Assembly (NCBI GenBank): GCA_900112325.1
Contig: FOLJ01000021.1
Coordinates: 57,321 to 121,320, forward strand
Direction: 5' to 3'
Origin: Micromonospora sediminimaris
GTDB lineage: Bacteria > Actinomycetota > Actinomycetes > Mycobacteriales > Micromonosporaceae
DNA length: 64,000 nucleotides
The notes beneath the pieces were generated by a model. It was not told the DNA's origin. It ran no database searches and saw nothing but the letters and a program-made list of their open reading frames with translations. Position numbers and translations under genes: made by a program. Each line of letters opens with the position of its first letter. The stretch's first letter is position 1. This document shows positions 17,841-27,100 of this stretch, one piece after another.

Positions 17841-18437
17841 ATGTCGCCCACGCAGATAATCGTCATCGTCCTCGTCATCCTGGTGGTCGCCGCCATCGCC
17901 GCCGCCGTCGTCGTGGCCGGCCGCCGCCGGGCGCTCCGGCAGCGTTTCGGCCCCGAGTACGACCACGTCGTCGCCGAGCAGGACAGCCGCAGCGCCGCCG
18001 AGCGCGAGTTGCGGGACCGGGAACGCCGGCACGCCGAACTCGAACTGGTCCCGCTCACGCCCGAGTCCCGGGCCCGGTACACCGAGGCGTGGGAGGAGCT
18101 CCAGGTACGTTTCGTCGACTCCCCTGCCGAGACCGTCGGGCAGGCCGACGAACTGGTCAGCCGGCTCATCGCCGAACGCGGATACCCCACCGGTGAGTTC
18201 GACGACCAGATCGCCCATCTCTCCGTCGAACACGCGCGCACGCTGGGTCACTACCGCGACGCACACGAGATCCATCTGCGCAACTCCCGGGGCGAGGCCA
18301 GCACCGAGGATCTCCGCCAGGCCGTCGTCCACTACCGCGCTCTCTTCAGCGACCTGCTCGGCGAGGAGCCGCCGGTCGCTGCCGGAGCGCCGGAACAGCG
18401 CCACCCCGACGCCGCCCACGACGCCACCAACCGCTGA
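17841..18437 (+). CDS. Membrane-anchored protein of unknown function, paralog of the next gene
   Basis: 198 residues. An N-terminal helix (MSPTQIIVIVLVILVVAAIAAAVVVAGRRRALRQRFG) leaves a cytoplasmic basic stop-transfer and a charged soluble domain. Residues about 75-125 (SRARYTEAWEELQVRFVDSPAETVGQADELVSRLIAERGYPTGEF) resemble the C-terminal domain of the next gene (RDRWRDVQLRFVDDPRAAAGEAQSLVEEAMEAL). The start is firm: GGAGG five bases before ATG 17841. It lies 10 bp upstream of its paralog, so the two form an operon. I do not recognise a function. Confidence 0.85.
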   Translation: MSPTQIIVIVLVILVVAAIAAAVVVAGRRRALRQRFGPEYDHVVAEQDSRSAAERELRDRERRHAELELVPLTPESRARYTEAWEELQVRFVDSPAETVGQADELVSRLIAERGYPTGEFDDQIAHLSVEHARTLGHYRDAHEIHLRNSRGEASTEDLRQAVVHYRALFSDLLGEEPPVAAGAPEQRHPDAAHDATNR

Positions 18438-18447
18438 GGAGATCACC

Positions 18448-19374
18448 ATGCGGCAGGAAGAGCAGCAGCTCAACAACGACCACCCGGAGACCGTACGCTC
18501 CGCCCCGGTGGCGGTGCCGGACACTGAGGACGACCGGACGACTGACGACGGGGCCGACATCGTCGACGAGCCGACGGATCGCGACCGGTCGGAGGCCGAC
18601 CGGGGCCGCCCCTGGGACGGCCGTCCCGGCTCCGACAGCGAGCGGGCCGAGTTCAACGAGCCGGGTCCGGTGCCAACCACCTTCGGCGCGACCACGGTCG
18701 GTGGCGCGGTCGCCGCGTCCGCACTGGCCAGTCCGCGCCCCGAGGACGAGCGCGACCCGCGCGAGGAGGACACCGCCCGACCTGGTGACGGTGCGGTCGA
18801 CGGGGAACGGGAGGGACGGCGGGCGGACCCGACGGCCGAGTTCAACCGGACCGGCGACGACGATGACCTCGACGACAACGACGCCGAGGCTTCCGCCGCC
18901 GACGATGCGGCGGACGACCGGCTGGCCGACAATCCCGTCGACGTGGACCGGGCGACGGACGACGGCTCCCTCCGGACGACGGCGGACGACGACACGGCGG
19001 CGGCGGGCGGGGCCGGCTTCGGCAGCGCCACACCCACGATGGTCGACCCCGACACGCAGACCTCGGGCGAGGCCACGGCCAGCCCCGGGGCGGCGGCTCC
19101 GGCCGGGGCGGCGACGCTGTTCGACGACACGACCGCACAGGGCTTCCGGGACCGCTGGCGCGACGTCCAACTGCGCTTCGTGGACGACCCCCGGGCGGCT
19201 GCCGGCGAGGCGCAGTCGCTGGTGGAGGAGGCCATGGAGGCGCTCTCGGCCGCGCTGGCCGAGCACCGCAACAAGCTCGGCGGCTGGCAGGAGGCCGGTT
19301 CGTCCGACACCGAGCAGCTGCGGGTGGCGGTACGCGAGTACCGGGACTTCCTCGACCGGGTGCTCGGCCGCTGA
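18448..19374 (+). CDS. Acidic, disordered protein with a C-terminal domain shared with its neighbour
   Basis: 308 residues from ATG 18448 (GAGGAG six bases upstream). The first 220 residues are very rich in Asp, Glu, Thr and Gly with no predicted fold. The last 80 (TLFDDTTAQGFRDRWRDVQLRFVDDPRAAAGEAQSLVEEAMEALSAALAEHRNKLGGW to the end) form a helical domain like that of the upstream membrane protein. A likely reading is a soluble partner of that protein; this is inference. A 40-base palindrome follows the stop. Confidence 0.82.
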   Translation: MRQEEQQLNNDHPETVRSAPVAVPDTEDDRTTDDGADIVDEPTDRDRSEADRGRPWDGRPGSDSERAEFNEPGPVPTTFGATTVGGAVAASALASPRPEDERDPREEDTARPGDGAVDGEREGRRADPTAEFNRTGDDDDLDDNDAEASAADDAADDRLADNPVDVDRATDDGSLRTTADDDTAAAGGAGFGSATPTMVDPDTQTSGEATASPGAAAPAGAATLFDDTTAQGFRDRWRDVQLRFVDDPRAAAGEAQSLVEEAMEALSAALAEHRNKLGGWQEAGSSDTEQLRVAVREYRDFLDRVLGR

Positions 19375-19399
19375 CTCGCCCGCACCACGACGTTTCACC

Positions 19400-19439
19400 C
19401 GAAGGCGGGTGCCCCCGGATCCGGGGGCACCCGCCTTCG
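19400..19439. terminator. Perfect 40-base palindrome terminator
   Basis: CGAAGGCGGGTGCCCCCGGA (19400-19419) is followed directly by its exact complement (19420-19439). This gives an 18-bp stem with a GATC turn, 25 bases after the upstream stop. There is no T-tract. Confidence 0.75.
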
Positions 19440-19522
19440 GCGTACCGCCGCAGGCATGGCCACCGGCGAGGCGGGTACGCCCAACAGGGCCGGAGAGCGC
19501 CGCGGACAGGAGGGCAGCAGCG

Positions 19523-19903
19523 ATGACGGATCGTGATCGGCAACGACCGCTGGAGGAGCGCCCCGAGGCGGCCGCGGCGGTCGACGACGACAGCACCATC
19601 CCTCAGCTGATGACCGGGGGCGGTCCCGACCGGGACAATCCGACGTTCGCCGAACCGGATGATCCGACCGGAAGCGGGCCGACCGACGACATCATCGCCG
19701 ATCCGTACGCCGCCGGGACCGGCGCGACGGGGACCGGCACCGGTGCCGGCGGGGACAACATCCGCACCGGCGCGGAGCAGCCCTGGGAGCCGGAGGACCT
19801 GGTGATGGCTCGGGGGCAGGACCTCACCGCCGAGAACATCGAGCGGGCCCGGCGCGAGTTGGACGAGACCGGCCGGACGGCGATCGAGAAGACGGTTCCC
19901 TGA
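19523..19903 (+). CDS. Small acidic hypothetical protein
   Basis: 126 residues from ATG 19523, with AGGAGG ten bases upstream. The composition is Asp/Gly/Thr/Pro-rich and probably disordered until a short helical C-terminus (EDLVMARGQDLTAENIERARRELDETGRTAIEKTVP). No homologous domain is recognised. It lies downstream of the paralogous pair but beyond their terminator, and has its own terminator, so it is likely an independent unit. Confidence 0.7.
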   Translation: MTDRDRQRPLEERPEAAAAVDDDSTIPQLMTGGGPDRDNPTFAEPDDPTGSGPTDDIIADPYAAGTGATGTGTGAGGDNIRTGAEQPWEPEDLVMARGQDLTAENIERARRELDETGRTAIEKTVP

Positions 19904-20007
19904 TCCGCCCGCGCCCCGGTGCGCCCTCGCCGCGGCGGCGGTAGCCGGTTGCGGCACACCCGCCGCCGTCGAGCGGGTGACGGCAACCGTGGCGCAGGCG
20001 GCGCGAG

Positions 20008-20046
20008 GGGCCCCTGGTCCGACCGGTGCGGTCGGACCAGGGGCCC
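20008..20046. terminator. Bidirectional terminator between convergent genes
   Basis: 18-bp perfect stem (20008-20025, GGGCCCCTGGTCCGACCG, with 20029-20046) and a GTG loop. It lies between the stop of the acidic protein (+, 19903) and that of the cellulase (-, 20105). Confidence 0.8.
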
Positions 20047-20104
20047 GGGTGACCTGCCGCCGCAGCGCCTCACCTACTGTCGGCGGCGGGTGTGCCTGTG
20101 TCCG

Positions 20105-21913
20105 TCAGGACAGCGGCGGGTAGGCGTTGGCCATCAGCTCGGCGAACTGAGCCGCGAACCAGGCGCCCGAGATCGGGGCGTCCGGCAGGGCACCGCTCAT
20201 GCTGTTGCCGTTGCGGTCGTTACCGGTGTAGGTCGGGTCGCACATCCGGTCGAAGCCCTTGCCGTCGTTGTTCGGGATCTCGCGGCTGGAGCCGTCCGAC
20301 TCGCCCGGGGGCTTGGCCCAGACGTAGGCGTCGATGCCGGAAGCCGGCGCGGCCTTCGGCCGCTCGCCCATACCCGCACCGGACTGGTTGCACCAGTTGC
20401 CCTTGTGGATGCGGCGGTCGACCCGGCCACCGTCCACGTAGGTGTTCACGTTGGTCGTCGGGCCCGCGCTGGTGGGCCGGTTGGGGCCGCCCCAGCCGTT
20501 ACGGGAGGTGTCGATCAACATGCCGATGCTGCTGGGGAAGCCCTGCCGGACCAGTTCCTGACGGAACGCCTGGGCGAAGCTCTGCTCGTCGTTGTACTGG
20601 TTCCAGTCGATCCAGTCGGACTGCCGCACCGTCTGCCCGTTCACCGAGTCGGTGACCTTCGCGTACGGCTCGATCAGGGCCGAGTAGTTCGCCGTGTTGG
20701 TGATGAACCCGTGCACGTGGTTGACGGTGCTACCGGAGGCCGTCGCGGCCTCCTTCAGGATCTGGGCGGTCGGGGTGAAGTTGCTGTCCCAACCGAGCCA
20801 GCCGTGGTGCCCGGCGTCCACGTAGTTGTAGACGTTCGAGAACGCGCCCAGCTGGGCCAGGGCGTAGCCGACACCCTGCACGTACGCGCCGTTGGCCTTG
20901 ACCGTGTCGCACATGACGGTGCCACCCGGGTTGCCGGAGGTGTTGGTCACCAGGTTCGGCAGCGAGTCCACCTCGATGATGTTGATGATCCTGATGTCGC
21001 GGTACTTCGCGTCACCCTGGATCGCCGCGATCGGGTCGATGTACTCGGCCTTGTACTTCGGCAGCTCGTCCGCCTGCAGCTCACCGTTGGAGGCGAGCGC
21101 CGCGCAGTCGCGGCCGGGCAGGTTGTAGATGACGAACTGGATGTAGTCGGCACCCTGCTCCAGCGCCTCGTCCAGGTGGTCGCGGATCCCCATCGGGCCG
21201 TTGGACTGGCTGTTGTCGGTGCCCTCGATCGCCGCGATCCGGTCGATCCAGACCGCCGTCGAGATGTTCGACACCCGGTTACCGCCGGCGACCGACTCGG
21301 CCTTGGCCTTCCACTCCGGGTTCACGTAGCCCTGGGCGTTCAGGTACGGGTTGTCCACCCTGGTACCGGGAGGCGGCGGGCTGGTCGGCGGGGTGCTGGT
21401 CGGCGGAGTGCTGGTCGGCGGCGTACTGGTCGGGGGCGTACTGGTCGGCGGGGTGCTGGTCGGCGGCGTACTGGTCGGCGGCGTGCCGCCGTTGCAGGTC
21501 ACCCCGTTGACGGTGAACGAGGTGGGCTTGGGGTTGCTGCCGCTCCACGAGCCGTTGAAGCCGATGCTGGTGCTGGCGCCGGTGGCCAGGTTGCCGTTCC
21601 ACGACTCATTCTGCGCGGTCACGTTGCGGCCCGACTGGCTCCACCGGGCCGACCAGCCCTGAACGAGACGCTGGTTGGCGTCGGGGAACGTGAAGCCGAG
21701 CGTCCAGTTGCTGAGCGCGTCGCCGACGTTCCTGATGGTGACGTTGGCGGTGAAGCCGCCCTGCCAGTCGTTGGTCGTGTAGGCCACGTCGCACTGCGTC
21801 GCCGCGTGCGCCGCGGTCACCGGTAGCGTCACCAAACCGCCCGCGACCAGCGCGCTCGCGCCGGCCAGCGCGACGGCCCGGCGTCGACCGGACAGCCTTC
21901 TCCACACATTCAT
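20105..21913 (-). CDS. Secreted GH6 cellulase/exoglucanase with N-terminal CBM2
   Basis: 602 residues. A Sec signal peptide with twin-Arg-like basic start (MNVWRRLSGRRRAVALAG to about residue 37, AHA/ATQ cleavage) is followed by a family 2 cellulose-binding module (about 38-140; CDVAYTTNDWQGGF, NWTLGFTF, WNGNLATGASTSIGF). Then come a TPPTS-repeat linker and a GH6 catalytic domain. The GH6 signature reads FVIYNLPGRDCAA; DSLPNLV, GWLGWDSN and IDTSRNGWGGP also match cellobiohydrolases of the Cel6B type. The enzyme should cut cellulose outside the cell. AAGGAG precedes ATG 21913. A CebR/CelR-like operator lies about 250 bp upstream. Confidence 0.95.
   Translation of the reverse strand: MNVWRRLSGRRRAVALAGASALVAGGLVTLPVTAAHAATQCDVAYTTNDWQGGFTANVTIRNVGDALSNWTLGFTFPDANQRLVQGWSARWSQSGRNVTAQNESWNGNLATGASTSIGFNGSWSGSNPKPTSFTVNGVTCNGGTPPTSTPPTSTPPTSTPPTSTPPTSTPPTSTPPTSPPPPGTRVDNPYLNAQGYVNPEWKAKAESVAGGNRVSNISTAVWIDRIAAIEGTDNSQSNGPMGIRDHLDEALEQGADYIQFVIYNLPGRDCAALASNGELQADELPKYKAEYIDPIAAIQGDAKYRDIRIINIIEVDSLPNLVTNTSGNPGGTVMCDTVKANGAYVQGVGYALAQLGAFSNVYNYVDAGHHGWLGWDSNFTPTAQILKEAATASGSTVNHVHGFITNTANYSALIEPYAKVTDSVNGQTVRQSDWIDWNQYNDEQSFAQAFRQELVRQGFPSSIGMLIDTSRNGWGGPNRPTSAGPTTNVNTYVDGGRVDRRIHKGNWCNQSGAGMGERPKAAPASGIDAYVWAKPPGESDGSSREIPNNDGKGFDRMCDPTYTGNDRNGNSMSGALPDAPISGAWFAAQFAELMANAYPPLS
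21381..21485 (-). repeat. Seven tandem 15-bp units coding the TPPTS linker
   Basis: The unit CTGGTCGGCGGNGTN occurs seven times head to tail and encodes TPPTS repeats between the binding module and the catalytic domain. Third-base differences between units show they are old enough to have drifted slightly. Confidence 0.9.
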
Positions 21914-22159
21914 GCCACTGATCTCCTTGGGCGAGACCGGATCCGCGTACGGCCCGGCACGTGGCCCGAGGGACGTCCTGTGCGGACGACCGCCGGCGCC
22001 AACGGGATTCTTCGGGAGCGCCCGACCCGGACGGGCGTTGGTGGTGGTGCGACGACCGGCGTCACCGGTCGGCGGCCAGGTGGTCGTCCGGCGAACCGGA
22101 TGCCCTCGACCCCTGCCTACGCGGTGTGGCTCTGCTCACCGCGTGCTGCGATTCTTGCA

Positions 22160-22173
22160 TGGGAGCGCTTCCA
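22160..22173. promoter_or_regulatory. CebR/CelR-type operator
   Basis: TGGGAGCGCTTCCA differs by one base from the palindrome TGGGAGCGCTCCCA bound by the LacI-family cellulose regulators CelR and CebR. It lies about 247 bp upstream of the GH6 gene and about 270 bp upstream of the + strand surface-protein gene. The rest of this roughly 530-bp gap (21914-22445) holds no gene. Confidence 0.7.
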
Positions 22174-22180
22174 TGGCAAT

Positions 22181-22200
22181 GGTTCGATATTTTCGAAACC
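22181..22200. promoter_or_regulatory. Second dyad next to the CebR-type operator
   Basis: GGTTCGATATTTTCGAAACC is an imperfect inverted repeat (GGTTCGA with TCGAAACC) eight bases from the CebR-type site. It is AT-rich in a GC-rich region. It may be a further regulator site or overlap the promoter; no family is assigned. Confidence 0.35.
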
Positions 22201-22445
22201 CTACCGGGCAAATGCCGCAACACCACTACAACGCGAGCGGCGGGCCCTGGCAAGCCCTGCCACACCCATCCCACCAGGCGCCGGACAGGCCGGCACGTCC
22301 GGGGCAGGCAGACCGACAAAGCTCGACAGACCGAACGAATGCCAGAACACGAATTTTTCCCTGCATAAGTCATGAAACGGTCTAACGTCGGTTCTGGCTC
22401 GGTTGTTGCCGGCCGCAGGACAACAGGGATGGAGTGACACAGGTC

Positions 22446-23480
22446 ATGGCTAAGAAGATGCTGGGGAAGGTCGTTGCGGGTGCTGCCCTCGGCAGCGCCT
22501 CCCTGCTGGTGTTCGCGCCAGGGGCCGCGTACGCCGACGGCCAACCGCAGACGGAAGAAGGCAAGGTCTTCGCCAAGCCGCACGCCGTCAAGGCGGGCGA
22601 AGAGGTCAAGCTCGTGCAGATCTGCCCCGAGGAGCAGGAGCACCCCTTCGTCTGGTCCAAGGTCACCGGGAAGGTGAAGCTCGAACCGGCCCGGGACGGC
22701 GACTCGCGCGGCGACCACAAGGATTGGCGCGAGGAGAACGGCGCTGCTGAAGGCGGCATGGACAGCGAGGGCTGGTCCGGCCACGAGCGTTCGCAGCCCG
22801 CCGAGGGCGAGTCCGGCGGCGGTTGGGGCGGCGGCGCCGACGTCCGCGACGACTGGAAGGGCGAGGAGCACGGCCAGGACGCTGAGGGCGGTCGCGACTC
22901 CAAGGACCACGACAAGAAGGACTGGAAGGGCCAGGACGAGGCGGGCTACTCGGCCAACGAGGAGTCCACCGGCGACTGGTCCGGTCGGCACGAGAGCGGC
23001 TCGGACTCCGCCGAGCGTGACTGGTCCGGCGAAGGCGACTGGTCGGGTGAGTCGCACAAGGGCGACTGGTCGAGCGAGTCGGGCGGGAGCGACTGGTCGG
23101 GCGAGTCGGGCGAGAGTGACTGGTCGGGCGAGCGCGAAGACCGCTCCGGCGAGGCTGACTGGTCCGGCAAGCGCGACTGGGCGGCAGACGCGGCCGACGC
23201 GCGGGGCAAGGACAGCTGGGAGCACAAGAAGGACTTCGTCTACTACGGCGAGGCCCACGTCGCCCGGGACGCCAAGCCCGGCACGTACAAGTTGGAGGGC
23301 TCCTGTGGCACGGGCGAGTTGGTCGTCCTGCCGCACGGTGGGGTCGACGGTGGCGACGGTGGCATCGCCACCGGCGCCGACCGTGGCCTGGCCACCGCCG
23401 GGGCGAGCCTGGTCGGCGCGGCCGCCCTCGGTGGCCTCGTGCTGATGCGCCGTCGTCGGGCCGATGAGTTCGCGGCCTGA
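22446..23480 (+). CDS. Secreted surface protein with WSG repeats and a sortase-type C-terminus
   Basis: About 344 residues from ATG 22446 (GTG 22434 is the alternative). The signal peptide KMLGKVVAGAALGSASLLVFAPGAAYA is followed by a short conserved-looking domain (EEGKVFAKPHAVKAGEEVKLVQICPEEQEH). A very hydrophilic stretch holds at least seven (D)WSG repeats (SGDWSG, RDWSGE, GDWSGE, SDWSGE, ADWSGK). A Cys-containing segment (GTYKLEGSCGTGELVVL) pairs with the earlier ICPEE Cys. The C-terminus is LATAG, about 15 hydrophobic residues and RRRRADEFAA, the layout of a cell-wall sorting signal. It overlaps the sortase gene by 17 bp. Confidence 0.82.
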   Translation: MAKKMLGKVVAGAALGSASLLVFAPGAAYADGQPQTEEGKVFAKPHAVKAGEEVKLVQICPEEQEHPFVWSKVTGKVKLEPARDGDSRGDHKDWREENGAAEGGMDSEGWSGHERSQPAEGESGGGWGGGADVRDDWKGEEHGQDAEGGRDSKDHDKKDWKGQDEAGYSANEESTGDWSGRHESGSDSAERDWSGEGDWSGESHKGDWSSESGGSDWSGESGESDWSGEREDRSGEADWSGKRDWAADAADARGKDSWEHKKDFVYYGEAHVARDAKPGTYKLEGSCGTGELVVLPHGGVDGGDGGIATGADRGLATAGASLVGAAALGGLVLMRRRRADEFAA

Positions 23481-24165
23481 CGCGACGACGGGACGGGCCG
23501 GCGGCCGTCACGGGGGACCGTGGCGTGCCGTCGGCGCCGCCGTCGTCGTCGTGCTCGCCATGATGGGCTCCGGGCTCATCGGCGCGTCGCTGAAGACCAC
23601 CGACTCGCCGCGCCCGCCGCAGCCCGTCGCGGGGACGAGCGATCCGTCCCCGAACGGTCCACTCGCCGAAGCCGACCTCGACGGCGCGCAGCAGGTACCG
23701 ACGGGGTTGTCCCGCGCCACCCCCACCACCATCAACATTCCCCGCATCGGAGTCCGCGCCGGCATCATGGCGCTCGGCACCAACCCCGACGGCACCGTCC
23801 AGGTGCCCCCGCTCGACCAGGCGCTGCTCGCCGGTTGGTACGAGCCCGGCCCGAGCCCGGGCGAGCCGGGCAACTCCGTCATCGTCGGACACGTCGACTC
23901 GGCCGCGATCGGTCCCGCCGTCTTCTTCTCCCTCGGTGCCCTGCAACCCGGCGACACCGTGAGCGTCGAACGGGCCGATGGCCGGACGGCCACCTTCCGG
24001 GTGGACTCGGTGGCGTCGTACCCGAAGGACGCCTTCCCCACCGAGCAGGTGTACGGCCCCAGCGACCGGCCGGGCCTGCGGGTGATCACTTGCGGCGGCC
24101 AGTTCGACGAGGCGACCGGCGACTATCCCGACAACGTGATCGTCTTCGCCTCGCTGATCCCCTGA
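23464..24165 (+). CDS. Class F sortase
   Basis: 233 residues. One N-terminal membrane helix (RAVGAAVVVVLAMMGSGLIGASL), a Pro-rich linker, then a sortase barrel: TTINIPRIGVRAGIMALG, NSVIVGHVDS (catalytic His about 143), VFFSLGALQPGDTV and LRVITCGGQFDEATGDYPDNVIVFA (catalytic Cys about 210). It should join a sorting-signal protein to the envelope. No Arg occurs in the 23 residues after the Cys, where the third catalytic residue usually sits. Its ATG lies inside the 3' end of the WSG-repeat gene, so enzyme and probable substrate are co-translated. Confidence 0.87.
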   Translation: MSSRPDATTGRAGGRHGGPWRAVGAAVVVVLAMMGSGLIGASLKTTDSPRPPQPVAGTSDPSPNGPLAEADLDGAQQVPTGLSRATPTTINIPRIGVRAGIMALGTNPDGTVQVPPLDQALLAGWYEPGPSPGEPGNSVIVGHVDSAAIGPAVFFSLGALQPGDTVSVERADGRTATFRVDSVASYPKDAFPTEQVYGPSDRPGLRVITCGGQFDEATGDYPDNVIVFASLIP

Positions 24166-24197
24166 CCCACCACCCCAGACCCCACCGCCCCGGGTGG

Positions 24198-27100
24198 TCA
24201 GGTGGCGGCGGAGGTGCGGACCAGGGTACGGATCTGGCGCAGCAGTACCGACAGTGCGGCGAGGTCCGCCCGGGACTCGTCGAACTCGCCCATCGCCCGT
24301 TCGGCGCGGTGGATCGAGGTGGCGTTCGACTGCTCCCACTGCTGTACCCGCTCCTGCGGCGACAGGTCACCCGGCGTGGAGTCCAGCACCTCCGCGGTGA
24401 GCGCGGCGAGTGCGGCGTACAGGTCGTACCGCAGCGCCATCCGCGCGAGCGTCTGCCACCGGTCCTCGCGCGGCAGCAGCGAGATCTTGGACAGCAGCGA
24501 GTCCACCCGGAACCGGTCGGAGAGCACGAAGTAGACCGAGGCGACCTCGCCGACGTCCCGCCCGGTGCCGGTGGCGGTCTCCACCACGTCCAGCAGACCG
24601 AAGCTGTACATCAGCCGGGTACTGCGCTCGGCCAGCTCACGCGGCACCCCACGCTCGGTCATCGAGTCGATGTGCGCCGCGATCGACTCGCGTTCGCTGC
24701 CGTAGAAGAGCGTCTCCATCTGGGGCAGCAGCCGGGTGATCCCGTCCCGCAGTCGCGCGATCTCCGCCGGCACGTCGATCGGCGAGCGGCGGTTGGTCAC
24801 CAGCCACCGCACCGCCCGGTCGAGCAGCCGCCGGGTGTCGAGGTAGACGTTGGTCTGCAATTCCGGATCGATCCGATTGTCCAGGGCCTCGACCGCGTCC
24901 CACAGCTCACGCAATCCGAAGACCTCGCGGACCACCACGTACGCCCGGATCACGTCCGCCGCCGTCGCGGCGGTCTCCTCGACCACCCGGAAGACGAACG
25001 AGATCCCGCCCCGGTTGATCGCCTCGTTGACCAGCACCGTGGTCACGATGTCGCGGCGCAGCCGGTGCCGGTTCATCCGGTCGGCGAACCGTTCCCGCAT
25101 CGGCGTCGGGAAGTAGTTGACCAGCACCTCACCGGTCCACTCCTCGTCGGGCAGCCCGTCGGTGAGGATCTCCTTCTCCAGGGCGATCTTCACGTACGCC
25201 AGCAGCACGGCGAACTCCGGCGCGGTCAACCCGGACTCGGTGCGTACCGCCAACTCCTCGTCCGGCGGCAGCGCCTCCAGCGACCGTTCCAGGACGCCGG
25301 CACGCTCCAGCTCCGTGATCATCCGTCGGTGCACCGGAAGCAGCGAGGTCGCCTGGGCCTGGGAGTTGTTGATCGCCCGGGCCTGGTCGTAGTTGTCCCG
25401 CAGGACAAGCTCCGCCACCTCGTCGGTCATCCGGGCGAGCAACTCGTCCCGCTCGGGGACACTCAGCTCACCGTCGGCGACCGCGGTGTTCAGCAGGATC
25501 TTGATGTTCACCTCGTGGTCGGAGCAGTCCACCCCGGCCGCGTTGTCGATGAAGTCGGTGTACATCCGGCCGCCTGCCTGGGCGTACTCGATCCGGCCGT
25601 GCTGGGTGAAGCCCAGGTTGCCGCCCTCGCCCACCACCCGGCAGCGCAGGTTGCGCCCATCCACCCGAATCGCGTCGTTGGACTTGTCGCCCACCTGAGC
25701 GTTGGTCTCACTGGACGCCTTGACGTAGGTGCCGATGCCGCCGTTCCAGAACAGATCGACCGGCGCGGTGAGGATGGCCTTCATCAACTCCTGCGGGCTG
25801 AGCTGGTCGACGTCGTCGTCGAGCCCGAGCACGGCACGGACCTGTGGTGACACCGGCACCGACTTCGCCGTACGCGGGTAGATCCCACCACCGGCCGAGA
25901 TCAGCTCGGCGTTGTAGTCCTCCCAGGTGGACCGGGGCAGGTCGAACAGCCGCTTCCGTTCGGCGTACGAGGTGGCCGCGTCCGGATCCGGGTCCAGGAA
26001 GATGTGCCGGTGGTCGAACGCGGCCACCAGCCGGATGTGCTCCGACAGCAGCATGCCGTTGCCGAAGACGTCACCGGACATGTCGCCCACCCCGGCCACG
26101 GTGAAGTCCTGACTCTGGGTGTCATGCCCCATCTCGCGGAAGTGCCGCTTGACCGACTCCCACGCGCCCCGGGCGGTGATGCCCATCTTCTTGTGGTCGT
26201 ACCCGGCCGAGCCGCCGGAGGCGAAGGCGTCGCCCATCCAGAAGTTGTGTGCCGTCGAGATCTCGTTGGCGGTGTCGGAGAAGGTGGCGGTGCCCTTGTC
26301 CGCCGCCACCACCATGTACGGGTCGTCGCCGTCGTGCCGGACCACGTCGTCGGGCGGCACGATCTCACCGGCCACGATGTTGTCGGTGACGTCCAGCAGC
26401 GCCGAAACGAACTCCTTGTAGCAGGTCACCGCCTCATCACGGTCACCCGGCTTCTGCTTGAGCACGAAACCGCCCTTGGCACCGACCGGCACGATGACGG
26501 CGTTCTTCACCATCTGCGCCTTGACCAGACCGAGCACCTCGGTACGGAAGTCCTCCCGCCGGTCGGACCAGCGCAGGCCGCCCCGGGCCACCGGCCCGAA
26601 CCGCAGGTGCACACCCTCGAACCGGGGCGAGTACACGAAGATCTCGAACTTCGGTCGGGGCGCGGGCAACTCGGGGATCGCCTGCGGATCGAGCTTGAAC
26701 GCCACGTACGGCTTGGGTCGCCCGCCCACCGGCCGCTGATAGAAGCTGGTGCGCAGGGTGGCCTGGATCAGGTTCAGGTACGACCGCAGGATCCGGTCCT
26801 GGTCGAGGCTGGCCACGTCGTCCAGCGCGGCGCGGATCTCGGCCACCAGTTCGGCGCCCCGCCGCTGACGCTGCTCGGCGTCGACCGGCCCCGGCTCGAA
26901 CCGCGCCTCGAACAGCTGCACCAGCAACGTGGCCAGGCGCGGGTACGCGATGAAGGTGGACTCCATGTAGTCCTGCGAGAACACCGTGCCGGTCTGTCGC
27001 AGGTACTTCGCGTACGCCCGCAGCACCACCACCTGACGCCAGGTCAGCCCGGCGAGCAGCACCAGCTCGTTGAAGCGGTCCACCTCGGCTTCGCCCCGCC

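Noticed and set aside
17697..19388. A 563-codon reverse-strand frame opposite the two acidic paralogs
   Set aside because: Serine-rich composition typical of antisense frames; both forward genes have ribosome-binding sites.
19919..21826. A 635-codon forward frame opposite the cellulase gene
   Set aside because: It covers the GH6 coding region in antisense and repeats VGGVLVGG only because of the TPPTS linker codons.
23333..23347. LPHGG as the sortase motif of the surface protein
   Set aside because: It is too far from the hydrophobic tail; LATAG sits directly before it. Kept only as an alternative.
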